Shown here in pieces: positions 43,711 through 52,440 of a stretch of DNA of 64,000 bases. Below the pieces are notes generated by a model that was given only the letters and a program-made list of their open reading frames with translations, did no database searches and was not told the origin of the DNA. Position 1 is the stretch's first letter. Every line of letters begins with the position of its first letter. Made by a program: the position numbers and the translations under genes. The DNA comes from Pannonibacter tanglangensis. Lineage in GTDB: Bacteria; Pseudomonadota; Alphaproteobacteria; Rhizobiales; Stappiaceae. Where the stretch lies: NCBI RefSeq assembly GCF_009915685.1, contig NZ_JAABLP010000007.1, one strand, 5' to 3'.

Positions 43711-44502
43711 ATGTCTGAGTTTGCCCGATCGCGGTTGCGTCCTGCTCTCGGCATGGTCCTGTCGGGCCTGCGCCGGACCCTGGCGGCCGGGTTCGACGTG
43801 CTGCTGCCGCCCCGCTGCCCGGTCTGCGAGGCGGTCACGGCGGACAATGGCAGCCTGTGTCCGGAGTGCTGGACACGCATGCCCTTCATCTCGGCGCCCT
43901 GGTGCGCGCGGCTGGGCACGCCCCTGTCGCACGATCTGGGCGAGGGGGCGCTCAGTGCCCGGGCAATTGCCGAGCCGCCGCTGTTCGACCGGGCGCGGGC
44001 GGCAACGCTCTATCAGGGGCCGGCGCGGGACCTGGTCCTGGCGCTGAAGTTCGGCGGGCGCCGCGATGTTGCGGGCGTCATGGGCAGGCTCATGGCCGGC
44101 AATGGCCGCGAGATCCTGACGCCGGATACGCTGCTGGTCCCCGTGCCCCTGCACCGGTTCCGTCTCTGGCAGCGCCGCTTCAACCAGGCCGCCCTGCTCG
44201 CTCGGGCGGTCGGGGCGGCGAGCGGGGTGCCCGTGGTGCTGGATGCGCTGGAGCGGCGGCGGCGGACGCGCCAGCAGGTCGGCCTGACCGCCCGCGAGCG
44301 CCATGCCAATGTCCGCGGAGCCTTTGCCGTCCCCGATGCCGCGCGGCCACGCCTCCTCGGCCGTCCGGTGGTGCTGGTGGATGACGTGCTCACGACCGGT
44401 TCGACGCTGTCGGCCTGCACCCGCGTCCTGCGGCAGGCCGGTGCCAGCCGGGTCGACGTGCTGACCTTCGCCATTGCCGATCCGGTAACCAATGAGCTCT
44501 AG
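43711..44502 (+). CDS. ComF family protein (phosphoribosyltransferase-like)
   Basis: A 263-residue protein with an N-terminal zinc-ribbon (PRCPVCEAVTADNG...CPECW) and a C-terminal PRTase domain: VPVPLHRFRLWQRRFNQAAL and the PRPP loop VVLVDDVLTTGSTL. ComF is tied to DNA uptake in other bacteria; role here is unknown. ATG at 43711 or 43699 is possible; both lie after GGAG copies created by a short repeat. It leads the grxC-nitrilase-DUF1178 set, separated from grxC by 121 bp. Confidence 0.88.
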   Translation: MSEFARSRLRPALGMVLSGLRRTLAAGFDVLLPPRCPVCEAVTADNGSLCPECWTRMPFISAPWCARLGTPLSHDLGEGALSARAIAEPPLFDRARAATLYQGPARDLVLALKFGGRRDVAGVMGRLMAGNGREILTPDTLLVPVPLHRFRLWQRRFNQAALLARAVGAASGVPVVLDALERRRRTRQQVGLTARERHANVRGAFAVPDAARPRLLGRPVVLVDDVLTTGSTLSACTRVLRQAGASRVDVLTFAIADPVTNEL

Positions 44503-44623
44503 GCTTTCCGGCATGAGGGCCGTGGAGCGGCCATCCGGAGCGCCTCTTGTGCCGCTCGCGGAAGGGGCAATATAAGCCGCTCAGGCAGGACCGCGCAGAG
44601 CGCGGCCGTTCAGGAGTTTCGAC

Positions 44624-44881
44624 GTGGTTGATGTGACCATCTATACCCGCCAGGGCTGCGGCTATTGCGTCGCGGCGAAACGGCTTCTCGACAGCAAGGG
44701 CGTGCGCTACACCGAGCATGACGCCACGTTTCGTCCCGAGCTGCGCGCCGAGATGATCGGTCGCGCCAACGGGCGGACCACCTTCCCGCAGATCTTCATC
44801 GACGCCACGCATGTCGGGGGCTGTGATGACCTGCACGAGCTGGACCGGTCCGGCAAGCTCGATCCGCTGCTGAACCGCTGA
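44624..44881 (+). CDS. grxC: Glutaredoxin 3 (GrxC)
   Basis: An 85-residue dithiol glutaredoxin. The redox motif is CGYC at residues 12-15, and TTFPQIFI with GGCDDLHELD holds the cis-Pro and GG segment that binds glutathione. It uses a GTG start at 44624 with AGGAG eight bases upstream. The nitrilase gene starts 9 bp after its stop. Reduces disulfides with glutathione. Confidence 0.96.
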   Translation: MVDVTIYTRQGCGYCVAAKRLLDSKGVRYTEHDATFRPELRAEMIGRANGRTTFPQIFIDATHVGGCDDLHELDRSGKLDPLLNR

Positions 44882-44890
44882 GGCCCTGCC

Positions 44891-45721
44891 ATGACCCGCT
44901 TTACCGCCGCTTGCGTGCAGATGCGCTCCTCCCGCTCCGTCGCCGACAACATCGCGCAGGCGGAGGCGCTGATCCGGCAGGCGGCTGCGGCCGGTGCGCA
45001 TTACGTGCAGACGCCCGAGATGACCAACATCCTCGAGCGCAGCCGGGCCGACCTGATGGAAAAGATCACGCTCGAGGAGCAGGATCCGACCTTGTCCCGG
45101 TTCCGGGCACTGGCAGCCGAGCTCCGCATCCACCTGCATGCCGGGTCGCTGGCAATCCTCCTGCCGGACGGACAGGTCGCCAACCGCGCCTTCCTGATCC
45201 GGCCCGATGGCAGCATCCTTGCCCGCTACGACAAGATCCACATGTTCGACGTGGATCTCCCGAACGGGGAAAGTTGGCGCGAATCCGCCACCTACCGGCC
45301 CGGCGAGCAGAGCACGCTTGCCGCGCTCCCCTGGCTGACCATGGGCATGGCGGTTTGCTACGACCTGCGCTTTCCTGCCATCTTCCGCAGCCAGGCCCGG
45401 GCCGGCGCCGCCATGCTGACGATGCCGGCTGCCTTCACGCGCCAGACAGGTCAGGCGCATTGGCACGTGCTGCAGCGGGCGCGGGCGATCGAGAACGGCG
45501 CCTTCGTCGTCTCGGCTGCCCAGGGCGGCACCCATGCGGACGGCCGCGAGACCTTCGGCCACAGCCTGATCGTCGGCCCCTGGGGCGACGTGATCGCCGA
45601 GCTTGACCACGACGAGCCCGGCGTCGTTCTGGCCGAGATTGATCCGGAGGAGTCGCTGAAGGCGCGCCAGCGCATTCCCGCCATCGCCAACGAGCGCAGC
45701 TTTGCGCTGTCCGGCCAGTGA
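44891..45721 (+). CDS. Carbon-nitrogen hydrolase, Nit1/YbeM-like (deaminated glutathione amidase type)
   Basis: A 276-residue nitrilase-superfamily enzyme. The triad is visible as Glu43 (VQTPEMTN), Lys115 (YDKIHMFDVDL) and Cys156 (AVCYDLRFP). This Nit1 subgroup hydrolyses deaminated glutathione, which would fit the adjacent glutaredoxin gene; the assignment to that substrate is inference from family and context. Starts 9 bp after grxC and leads DUF1178 by 15 bp. Confidence 0.9.
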   Translation: MTRFTAACVQMRSSRSVADNIAQAEALIRQAAAAGAHYVQTPEMTNILERSRADLMEKITLEEQDPTLSRFRALAAELRIHLHAGSLAILLPDGQVANRAFLIRPDGSILARYDKIHMFDVDLPNGESWRESATYRPGEQSTLAALPWLTMGMAVCYDLRFPAIFRSQARAGAAMLTMPAAFTRQTGQAHWHVLQRARAIENGAFVVSAAQGGTHADGRETFGHSLIVGPWGDVIAELDHDEPGVVLAEIDPEESLKARQRIPAIANERSFALSGQ

Positions 45722-45736
45722 AGGAGGATCCGGCGC

Positions 45737-46264
45737 GTGATCCGCTACTCTCTCCTGTGTGACAATGCCCACGGCTTCGAGGCCTGGTTCCGCAACTCCG
45801 GTGACTATGACGCGCAGAGCGCGCGCGGTCTGGTGTCTTGCCCGGTGTGCGGGTCGCCCGTGGTGACCAAGGCGCTGATGGCACCAGCGGTTGCCACCGC
45901 CGAGAAACGGGAGGAACGCCAGCAGGCGGCAGCGGCTGTCGCGGCCGGGCCGTCTCCCGCCGCCGTGCCTGCGCCCGAGCCGGTCACGCCCGGCGGGGTC
46001 GACGGCACGTCCAGCGCGGCCCTCATCCCCTCCGACGCACGCTATGCCGAGCTGGTCGGCAAGCTTCGCGAACTGCGGGCGCAGATGACGGCCAATGCGG
46101 ATTATGTCGGGTCCTCGTTTGCCGAGGAAGCGCGCAAGATGCACTACGGCGAAACCGATCACCGCAACATCTACGGCGAGACCAACGCCGAGGACGCGCG
46201 CTCGCTGCTCGAGGAAGGCATCAGCATCCTGCCGCTGCCGGTGCTGCCCGACGACCGCAACTGA
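45737..46264 (+). CDS. DUF1178 family protein
   Basis: A 175-residue protein starting at GTG (45737) after an AAGGAGGAT site. The N-terminus MIRYSLLCDNAHGFEAWF and a CPVCGS motif are typical of DUF1178 proteins, which carry a predicted zinc-ribbon and an Ala/Pro-rich linker before a conserved C-terminal region (EEARKMHYGETDHRNIYGE). Function unknown. It is the fourth gene of the comF-grxC-nit cluster. Confidence 0.9.
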   Translation: MIRYSLLCDNAHGFEAWFRNSGDYDAQSARGLVSCPVCGSPVVTKALMAPAVATAEKREERQQAAAAVAAGPSPAAVPAPEPVTPGGVDGTSSAALIPSDARYAELVGKLRELRAQMTANADYVGSSFAEEARKMHYGETDHRNIYGETNAEDARSLLEEGISILPLPVLPDDRN

Positions 46265-46346
46265 GGTCGGCGCGGCGGACTCGGCCACCGCGCGCCCTGC
46301 TGCTGCCCCTGTCGCGTCCGCCGTTCCGGTGCGGGGGGCTGCCGCC

Positions 46347-46395
46347 CCACAACACGTCCCACAACACGGCCGGCAACACGTCCGCCAAAACGTCC
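46347..46395. repeat. 13-nt degenerate tandem repeat in the DUF1178/phasin spacer
   Basis: Four units of about CCCACAACACGTC, CCACAACACGGC, CGGCAACACGTCC and GCCAAAACGTCC. It lies between two convergent genes. Weakly conserved. Confidence 0.5.
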
Positions 46396-46427
46396 ACTAG
46401 CCGCCTGACGGCGTCCCGATCTGTCCG

Positions 46428-47117
46428 TCAGGCCGCGCCGGCCGGTTTGGCGGGGGCCTTGCGCGGGGCCGCAGGGCCGCTGCCCTTGCGCACCGGCGCC
46501 TTGCGGGCGGGTGTCGCGGCCATGGCCGGGGCCAACGCGTCGGCCGGCGTCACGGCCTCCGTGCGGAGCGGAGCGTTCCCCTCGACGTCCGTGGTGCGAT
46601 GCGCGGCAGTCTCTGCCGGGGCGGAGGGCGCGGCCAGCGCCACTTCCTCTTCCGCCGCGTGTTCGATCTCGACCACCGCCTCGACCGCCGTTTCGGTCAG
46701 GGCCTCGGCGCAGGCCGCGCCCTCGGAGACGCTGTCCTTCCAGAGTTCGAGCGAGCGCTGGGCCTGGCTCTCATAGTCCTGCCACAGGGTCCGCAGGAAG
46801 GACTGCATGGTGCGCATCGCCTCGTCGGGCAGACGGCAGGCCGTGAGGCTGCGGACATAGTCGAGGTCGGCATTGAGGCGGTGGGTGACGAAGTCCATGT
46901 GGCTGGTCATCGCCTTTTCGGCGTTGGTCACCATCCGGCGGCGCACGTCTTCCATGCAGCGGAAGGTCCGGTCCTCGATCCGGTCGCTGCGCTCGGCCCA
47001 GCTCCAGTTGCGCGGCAGGCCGCCGAGCCCCGCCGGGAGCCAGGACTGGGGCAGGAGCGCATCCATGCCGGAGAGAAACGCCGTGTCCCTGGTCTGCTTG
47101 CTGTCCTCATGTGTCAT
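46428..47117 (-). CDS. Phasin-like, Ala/Lys-rich-tailed protein
   Basis: A 229-residue soluble protein. An N-terminal helical region (residues ~45-140; TNAEKAMTSHMDFVTHRLNA and DYVRSLTACRLPDEAMRTMQ) resembles phasin-type helices, while the last ~75 residues are low-complexity Ala, Pro and Lys (KAPVRKGSGPAAPRKAPAKP). No phasin signature is beyond doubt. It diverges from the PHA synthase across 229 bp, which suggests a granule-associated or polymer-regulating protein. The ATG at 47117 follows GGGAGGCAGGC. Confidence 0.65.
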   Translation of the reverse strand: MTHEDSKQTRDTAFLSGMDALLPQSWLPAGLGGLPRNWSWAERSDRIEDRTFRCMEDVRRRMVTNAEKAMTSHMDFVTHRLNADLDYVRSLTACRLPDEAMRTMQSFLRTLWQDYESQAQRSLELWKDSVSEGAACAEALTETAVEAVVEIEHAAEEEVALAAPSAPAETAAHRTTDVEGNAPLRTEAVTPADALAPAMAATPARKAPVRKGSGPAAPRKAPAKPAGAA

Positions 47118-47346
47118 GCCTGCCTCCCGTCGCTCGGTTTCAGGGTCCGGACGCCTGCTCCGTCCCTGGCGGATTGCTGCAGCGCGTCGATACACGCCCA
47201 AGGCGTCACTTTGATGATAAGGATGTCAGGCCTCCAGTCTAACGTGCCCTTCGTGTCGCCGGTTTGATCTGGCTCATGGCGCGCGGTTTTGCGGTGCGAA
47301 AAACTGGCGCCCACGCGTGTCCTGGCGGGGCAGAAGGAGACAGCCG

Positions 47347-49323
47347 ATGTCACAGCAGACCGGATTACCGCCAGTGCCTGCGGCCCCCAGTCCGCTTTCC
47401 TCCACGCCCCACTTGTCCGGTCCGCACGCGTCCGGTGCAGGTCCCGCCGCGCCGGGGCCCGATCCGGACGGGCGCCCGGTCTCACGCCGTCCGGCAGGCC
47501 TTGCGCCCGGGACGTCATGGTTGTCTGGGATCTCTGGGTTCTCTGGGCTGTCGGGACTGTCCGCCTTGCCTGGCCTGCCGGGCGGGGAGGGACCGCTGGA
47601 GAACGGCACTGCGGAGCTCCTGGACCGCGCCACACGCGCCTGTCTTGCCCGGGTTACCGGCGGCGTCTCGCCCGGTGCCCTCGCCGAGGCCTATGCCGAC
47701 TGGCTGATGCATCTTGCCGTCTTGCCGGGCAAGCACGCCCTCCTTGCGGAACAGGCCGTCCGGACGATGCAGCGGCTGCTCCGGTTTGCAGCAGAGTGTG
47801 CCGCCAACGGCGGGACCGCCGCCGCCTGCATCGAGCCCTTGCCCCAGGACAGGCGCTTCCGCGGCGCGGACTGGGCCACCTGGCCGTTCAATCTCTATGC
47901 GCAGTCGTTCCTTCTCACCCAGCAGTGGTGGTCCAACGCCATGACCGGCGTGCGGGGTGTGTCCCCCCATCACGAGCGGATCGTGGACTTCGTCACCCGG
48001 CAGATGCTTGATCTGGTGGCCCCGTCCAACTTTCCCGCCACCAATCCGGACGTGCTGCGCCGGACGCTGGACGAGGGCGGCATGAACCTGGTCCGCGGCG
48101 CCCGCCATGCCCTGGAGGATCTCGAGCGCCTCGGCACCCGCCGTCCGCCGGCCGGCAGCGAGGCCTTCCGCCCCGGCGAGACGCTGGCCATCACGCCGGG
48201 CAAGGTCGTCTACCGCAATCACCTGATCGAGCTGATCCAGTACGCCCCCGCGACGCCGGCGGTGAAGGCCGAGCCGGTGCTGGTCGTCCCGGCGTGGATC
48301 ATGAAATACTACATCCTCGACCTGTCGCCGGAGAACTCGCTGGTTCGCCATCTGGTCAGCCAGGGTTTCACGGTGTTCATGATCTCCTGGCGCAATCCGG
48401 GTCCGGAGGACCGGGATCTGGGCATGGATGACTACCGTCGGCTGGGCGTCGAGGCGGCCGTGGCGGCGGTGCGGACCATCACCGGTGCGCCTCGGCTGCA
48501 TGCGGCCGGCTATTGTCTCGGCGGCACCCTGCTGTCGATCACGGCGGCCGGCCTGTTCCATCGCGGCGACGAGAGCATCGCCAGCCTGTCGCTGTTTGCA
48601 GCCCAGACCGACTTCACCGAGGCGGGCGAGCTGACGCTCTTCATCGACGAGAGCGAGGTGTCCTTTCTCGAGGACCTGATGTGGGAACAGGGCTATCTCG
48701 ACACGGCGCAGATGTCGGGTGCCTTCCAGCTGCTGCGGTCCCGCGATCTCATCTGGTCGCGTCTGGTGCATGAATACCTGATGGGCGAGCGTGCCCCGAT
48801 CTTCGACCTGCTCGCCTGGAACGCCGATGGCACGCGGATGCCCTTCCGGATGCACTCGGAATACCTGCGCCAGCTGTTCCTGCACAATGACTTTGCCGAG
48901 GGGCGCTACCGGGTGGAGGGGCAGGCCGTGTCCGTCGAGGACATCCGGGCGCCGATCTTTGCCGTCGGCACGGACCAGGACCATGTCGCGCCCTGGCGCT
49001 CGGTCTTCAAGATCCGCCATCTGGCCGACAGCGAGGTGACCTTCGTGCTCACCGTCGGTGGCCACAATGCCGGCATCGTCAGCGAGCCCGGGCACAGGAA
49101 CCGGAGCTACCGCATCCTGACCACGCCCCAGCACGCGCTGCATCTCGATCCGGACGGCTGGCTGGCGGCCTCGGAGCAGCGCGAGGGCTCCTGGTGGGAG
49201 GCATGGGCCGACTGGCTCGCGGCCCGCGCGGGTGCCGAGGTCGCGCCGCCACCGATGGGCCGGCCCGAGGCCGGGCTGGTGCCGCTCGGGCCGGCGCCGG
49301 GCACCTATGTGCTGATGCCCTGA
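47347..49323 (+). CDS. Polyhydroxyalkanoate synthase (PhaC-family)
   Basis: A 658-residue alpha/beta enzyme that polymerises hydroxyacyl-CoA. The lipase-like box with the catalytic Cys is GYCLGGTL; the catalytic Asp is in AVGTDQDHVAPW and His in VGGHNAGIVSEPG. The PHA_synth domain begins near residue 170 (LYAQSFLLTQQWW). The first ~95 residues are low-complexity Pro, Ser and Gly. Whether it is class I cannot be settled. Start at 47347 after AAGGAG. Confidence 0.88.
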   Translation: MSQQTGLPPVPAAPSPLSSTPHLSGPHASGAGPAAPGPDPDGRPVSRRPAGLAPGTSWLSGISGFSGLSGLSALPGLPGGEGPLENGTAELLDRATRACLARVTGGVSPGALAEAYADWLMHLAVLPGKHALLAEQAVRTMQRLLRFAAECAANGGTAAACIEPLPQDRRFRGADWATWPFNLYAQSFLLTQQWWSNAMTGVRGVSPHHERIVDFVTRQMLDLVAPSNFPATNPDVLRRTLDEGGMNLVRGARHALEDLERLGTRRPPAGSEAFRPGETLAITPGKVVYRNHLIELIQYAPATPAVKAEPVLVVPAWIMKYYILDLSPENSLVRHLVSQGFTVFMISWRNPGPEDRDLGMDDYRRLGVEAAVAAVRTITGAPRLHAAGYCLGGTLLSITAAGLFHRGDESIASLSLFAAQTDFTEAGELTLFIDESEVSFLEDLMWEQGYLDTAQMSGAFQLLRSRDLIWSRLVHEYLMGERAPIFDLLAWNADGTRMPFRMHSEYLRQLFLHNDFAEGRYRVEGQAVSVEDIRAPIFAVGTDQDHVAPWRSVFKIRHLADSEVTFVLTVGGHNAGIVSEPGHRNRSYRILTTPQHALHLDPDGWLAASEQREGSWWEAWADWLAARAGAEVAPPPMGRPEAGLVPLGPAPGTYVLMP

Positions 49324-49361
49324 TCCTGCGCCACGTCCTGTTTGCGTCCGAGCTTCGGTCT

Positions 49362-49390
49362 GGGCTTCCACCCGGGCTTCCACCCGGGCA
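49362..49390. repeat. 12-nt tandem repeat after the PHA synthase gene
   Basis: GGGCTTCCACCC occurs twice and GGGCATCGG follows, within the 91-bp spacer to a convergent hydrolase gene. It starts about 40 bp past the stop. Confidence 0.55.
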
Positions 49391-49414
49391 TCGGCCTCTG
49401 CCGATCCGCGCCTG

Positions 49415-50104
49415 TCAGGCCTTCGCCCAGGCCTGCAGCTCGGCGGTGACCGCGCCGGGTGCCTCGAGCGTGGACAGGTGGCCGCAGCCGGGGATCACGG
49501 CGAGCCGGCTGCCGGAGATCGCCGCGTGCATCTCCCGGGCAACCTGCGGCGGCGTCAGCGTGTCGCCGTCTCCCACCAGCACCAGTGTCGGCACGGCGAT
49601 GGCGGCCAGCGAGGGGCGGGAATCGATCCGGCCCATGATGGCGCGCTGCTGCCGCACGAAGGCCTCCGCGCCGGTCTCCTGCGCCATCTCCACCACGGTC
49701 GCCTTCAGCGTTTCGTCATCCACCCGGCTGGCGTCGACAAGGCCAGGATAGAGCAGATGCGGCACCTTGCCGAACTTGCCCGTCTCGGCCAGCTCGATCA
49801 GCACGCGGCGGCGTTCGCCCTGTTCCGGCGCATCAGGTTTAGGGCTTGTGTCCAGCAGCGCCAGCCGGCTGACCCGCTCCGGCGCGGCGCGCAGGATTTC
49901 CAGCGCGATGTAGCCGCCCATGGACAGGCCGGCGAGGGCGAAACGCTCCGGCGCCACCGCCAGGATGTCGGCGGCGATGGCCGCAATGCTGTCGTGCCGG
50001 CGATGGTCGGCGACCAGCACCGGCCGGTCCGCCAGCGCCACGATCTGCGGCGCGTAGAGTGTCTCGGTGCAGAGCAGACCGGGAATGAGGACGATCGGTT
50101 CCAT
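49415..50104 (-). CDS. Alpha/beta hydrolase
   Basis: A 229-residue hydrolase: nucleophile elbow GLSMGGY, acid Asp in VLVGDGDTLTPP, His in PGCGHLSTLEAPG. Substrate unknown. The start MEPIVLIPGLLCTETLY has a lipase-like oxyanion segment. It lies 14 bp past the ubiG stop in the same direction, so probably cotranscribed, but a role in quinone synthesis is not indicated. Confidence 0.88.
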   Translation of the reverse strand: MEPIVLIPGLLCTETLYAPQIVALADRPVLVADHRRHDSIAAIAADILAVAPERFALAGLSMGGYIALEILRAAPERVSRLALLDTSPKPDAPEQGERRRVLIELAETGKFGKVPHLLYPGLVDASRVDDETLKATVVEMAQETGAEAFVRQQRAIMGRIDSRPSLAAIAVPTLVLVGDGDTLTPPQVAREMHAAISGSRLAVIPGCGHLSTLEAPGAVTAELQAWAKA

Positions 50105-50118
50105 CTCGCGCCGTCCCG

Positions 50119-50889
50119 TCAGCGACCGGCCGTGCCGGGGCGGCCGGCCAGCAGCATGTAGTTGACGTCCATGTCGCGCGACCTGTTCCAGGTGTCGGTG
50201 AGCGGATTGTAGGTCACGCCGTTGCGGTCGAGGATCTCCAGTCCCGCCGTCGCCAGCGGGCCCTCGATCTCGGCCGGGCGCACCAGCTTGTCATAGGAAT
50301 GGGTTCCCTTCGGCAGCCAGCGCAGCACGTATTCCGCCCCGACGATCGCCAGCGCATAGGCTTTCAGCGTGCGGTTGATGGTGGCGACGAACATCAGCCC
50401 GCCCGGCCGCACCATGCGCGACACTTCGCCCAGGAACAGCGGCACGTCGGCCACGTGCTCCACCACTTCCATGTTGAGCACCACGTCGAAGGTCTCGCCG
50501 GCCGCTGCCAGCTCCTCGGCCGTCGCAGCGCGGTAATCGATGTTCAGGCCGGACTGGGCAGCGTGCAGCTTCGCCACCTCGATGTTGACGGCAGAGGGGT
50601 CGGCGCCCGTCACCTCGGCGCCGAGCCGGGCCATCGGTTCGCTCAGGAGACCGCCGCCGCAGCCGATGTCGAGGAAGCGCAGGCCCTTGAAGGCGTCGCT
50701 GGCGCGCGGATCACGGCCGAAGCGGGCGCAGACCTGCTCCTTGATGTAGGCAAGGCGCACCGGGTTGAACTTGTGCAGCGGCCGGAACTTGCCGGCCGGG
50801 TTCCACCATTCCGCCGCCATCGCGGAAAACCGGGCCACCTCGCGCTCGTCAACGGTGCCCGCACTGGTGGGGCTGGCATTGGGGCTCAT
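50119..50889 (-). CDS. ubiG: Ubiquinone biosynthesis O-methyltransferase (UbiG)
   Basis: A 256-residue SAM methyltransferase that carries out both O-methylations of ubiquinone precursors. The family start FSAMAAEWWNPAGKFRPLHK is clear, followed by motif I FLDIGCGGGLLSEPMARLGA and the C-terminal THSYDKLVRPAEIEG region. Length is typical. It diverges from lysC across 227 bp. Confidence 0.96.
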   Translation of the reverse strand: MSPNASPTSAGTVDEREVARFSAMAAEWWNPAGKFRPLHKFNPVRLAYIKEQVCARFGRDPRASDAFKGLRFLDIGCGGGLLSEPMARLGAEVTGADPSAVNIEVAKLHAAQSGLNIDYRAATAEELAAAGETFDVVLNMEVVEHVADVPLFLGEVSRMVRPGGLMFVATINRTLKAYALAIVGAEYVLRWLPKGTHSYDKLVRPAEIEGPLATAGLEILDRNGVTYNPLTDTWNRSRDMDVNYMLLAGRPGTAGR

Positions 50890-51116
50890 GGCTGGTCCTT
50901 TCCTCGGTCATGTCCTGCGGCAAGCCGTGAACCGGCTTCCTGTCTTGCGTGGTGTCTTACGCGGGGCTTGCGCCGTGCGGATGACCTTCTCGCTCGCGGG
51001 CACTTTGTCAAGGCGCGGTGTTGCAGCAGGGGCCGTGTGGCTGTATGGATTTCGCCCGATCCGCCGGGCGCGGTTGCCGCGCCCACAGGCCCTCGCGAGT
51101 GAAGACCAGGACCCAG

Positions 51117-52367
51117 ATGGCCCGACTGGTTATGAAGTTCGGCGGCACGTCCGTCGCCAATATCGAACGTATCCGCAACGTGGCCCGTCACGTGAAGCGC
51201 GAAGTCGATGCCGGCCACGAGGTGGCTGTCGTCGTCTCCGCCATGTCGGGCGCCACCAACCAGCTCGTGGCCTGGTGCCGGGAAGCTGCCCCGCTGCATG
51301 ACGCGCGCGAATATGACGCGGTCGTCGCCTCCGGCGAACAGGTGACTTCGGGCCTCCTGGCCATCGTGCTGCAGGAGATGGGCATCAACGCCCGGTCCTG
51401 GCAGGGCTGGCAGATCCCGATCCGCACCGACGGCTCGCATGGCGCGGCCCGCATCGCCGACATCGACGGGTCCTTCCTGATCGAGCGGCTGAAGCAGGGC
51501 CAGGTCGCCGTGATCGCCGGCTTCCAGGGCATTGCCCCCGACAACCGCATCTCGACCCTTGGCCGTGGCGGCTCCGACACCAGCGCCGTGGCGGTTGCGG
51601 CCGCCATCCAGGCGGATCGCTGCGACATCTACACCGATGTCGACGGCGTCTACACGACCGATCCGCGCATTGTCCCGAAGGCCCGCCGTCTCGACCGCGT
51701 TGCCTTCGAGGAAATGCTCGAGATGGCCTCGCTCGGTGCCAAGGTGCTGCAGGTCCGCTCGGTCGAGATGGCCATGGTGCACGGCGTTCGCACCTTCGTG
51801 CGCTCCAGCTTCGATGATCCCGATGCCCCGCAGACGGGCAAGGATGGTCTGCCCCCCGGAACCCTTATCTGCGACGAGGATGAGCTCGTGGAACAGCAAG
51901 TCGTGACCGGCATCGCCTTTGCCAAGGATGAAGCCCAGATTTCCATCCGCAACGTGCCGGACAAGCCGGGTGTTGCGGGCGCCGTGTTCGGCCCCCTGGC
52001 GGATGCCAACATCAACGTGGACATGATCGTCCAGAACATCTCGCCGGACGGCAAGACCACCGACATCACCTTCACCGTGCCCGAATCGGAATACGAGCGC
52101 GCGCTGAAGGTGCTTGAGGACAAGCGCACCGAGCTGGCCTATGCCGGCATCGAGGGTGCCCGTGATGTGGTGAAGGTGTCGGTCATCGGCATCGGCATGC
52201 GCTCGCACGCCGGCGTTGCAGCCCAGTGTTTCCGCGGCCTGGCCGAGAAGGGCATCAACATCCGCGCCATCACCACCTCCGAGATCAAGATCTCGGTGCT
52301 GATCGATTCCGCCTACACGGAACTTGCGGTGCGGACTCTCCATTCGCTATACGGATTGGACGGATAA
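51117..52367 (+). CDS. lysC: Aspartate kinase
   Basis: A 416-residue enzyme that makes 4-phospho-aspartate, first step of lysine, threonine and methionine synthesis. KFGGTSVANIERI near the N-terminus, SGEQVTSGL and GRGGSDTSAVAVAAA belong to the kinase domain; two ACT domains (GIAFAKDEAQISIRN and VKVSVIGIGMRSHAGV) occupy the last 150 residues and probably bind Lys or Thr. The frame opens upstream at 51018, but the ATG at 51117 fits the family. Confidence 0.96.
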   Translation: MARLVMKFGGTSVANIERIRNVARHVKREVDAGHEVAVVVSAMSGATNQLVAWCREAAPLHDAREYDAVVASGEQVTSGLLAIVLQEMGINARSWQGWQIPIRTDGSHGAARIADIDGSFLIERLKQGQVAVIAGFQGIAPDNRISTLGRGGSDTSAVAVAAAIQADRCDIYTDVDGVYTTDPRIVPKARRLDRVAFEEMLEMASLGAKVLQVRSVEMAMVHGVRTFVRSSFDDPDAPQTGKDGLPPGTLICDEDELVEQQVVTGIAFAKDEAQISIRNVPDKPGVAGAVFGPLADANINVDMIVQNISPDGKTTDITFTVPESEYERALKVLEDKRTELAYAGIEGARDVVKVSVIGIGMRSHAGVAAQCFRGLAEKGINIRAITTSEIKISVLIDSAYTELAVRTLHSLYGLDG

Positions 52368-52440
52368 GTCTCACCGTGGGGAATGCGCTGGCGGGGATGC
52401 CCGCCGGCTGCCCGCCCCGCCGACAGGAACGGAGCTGACG

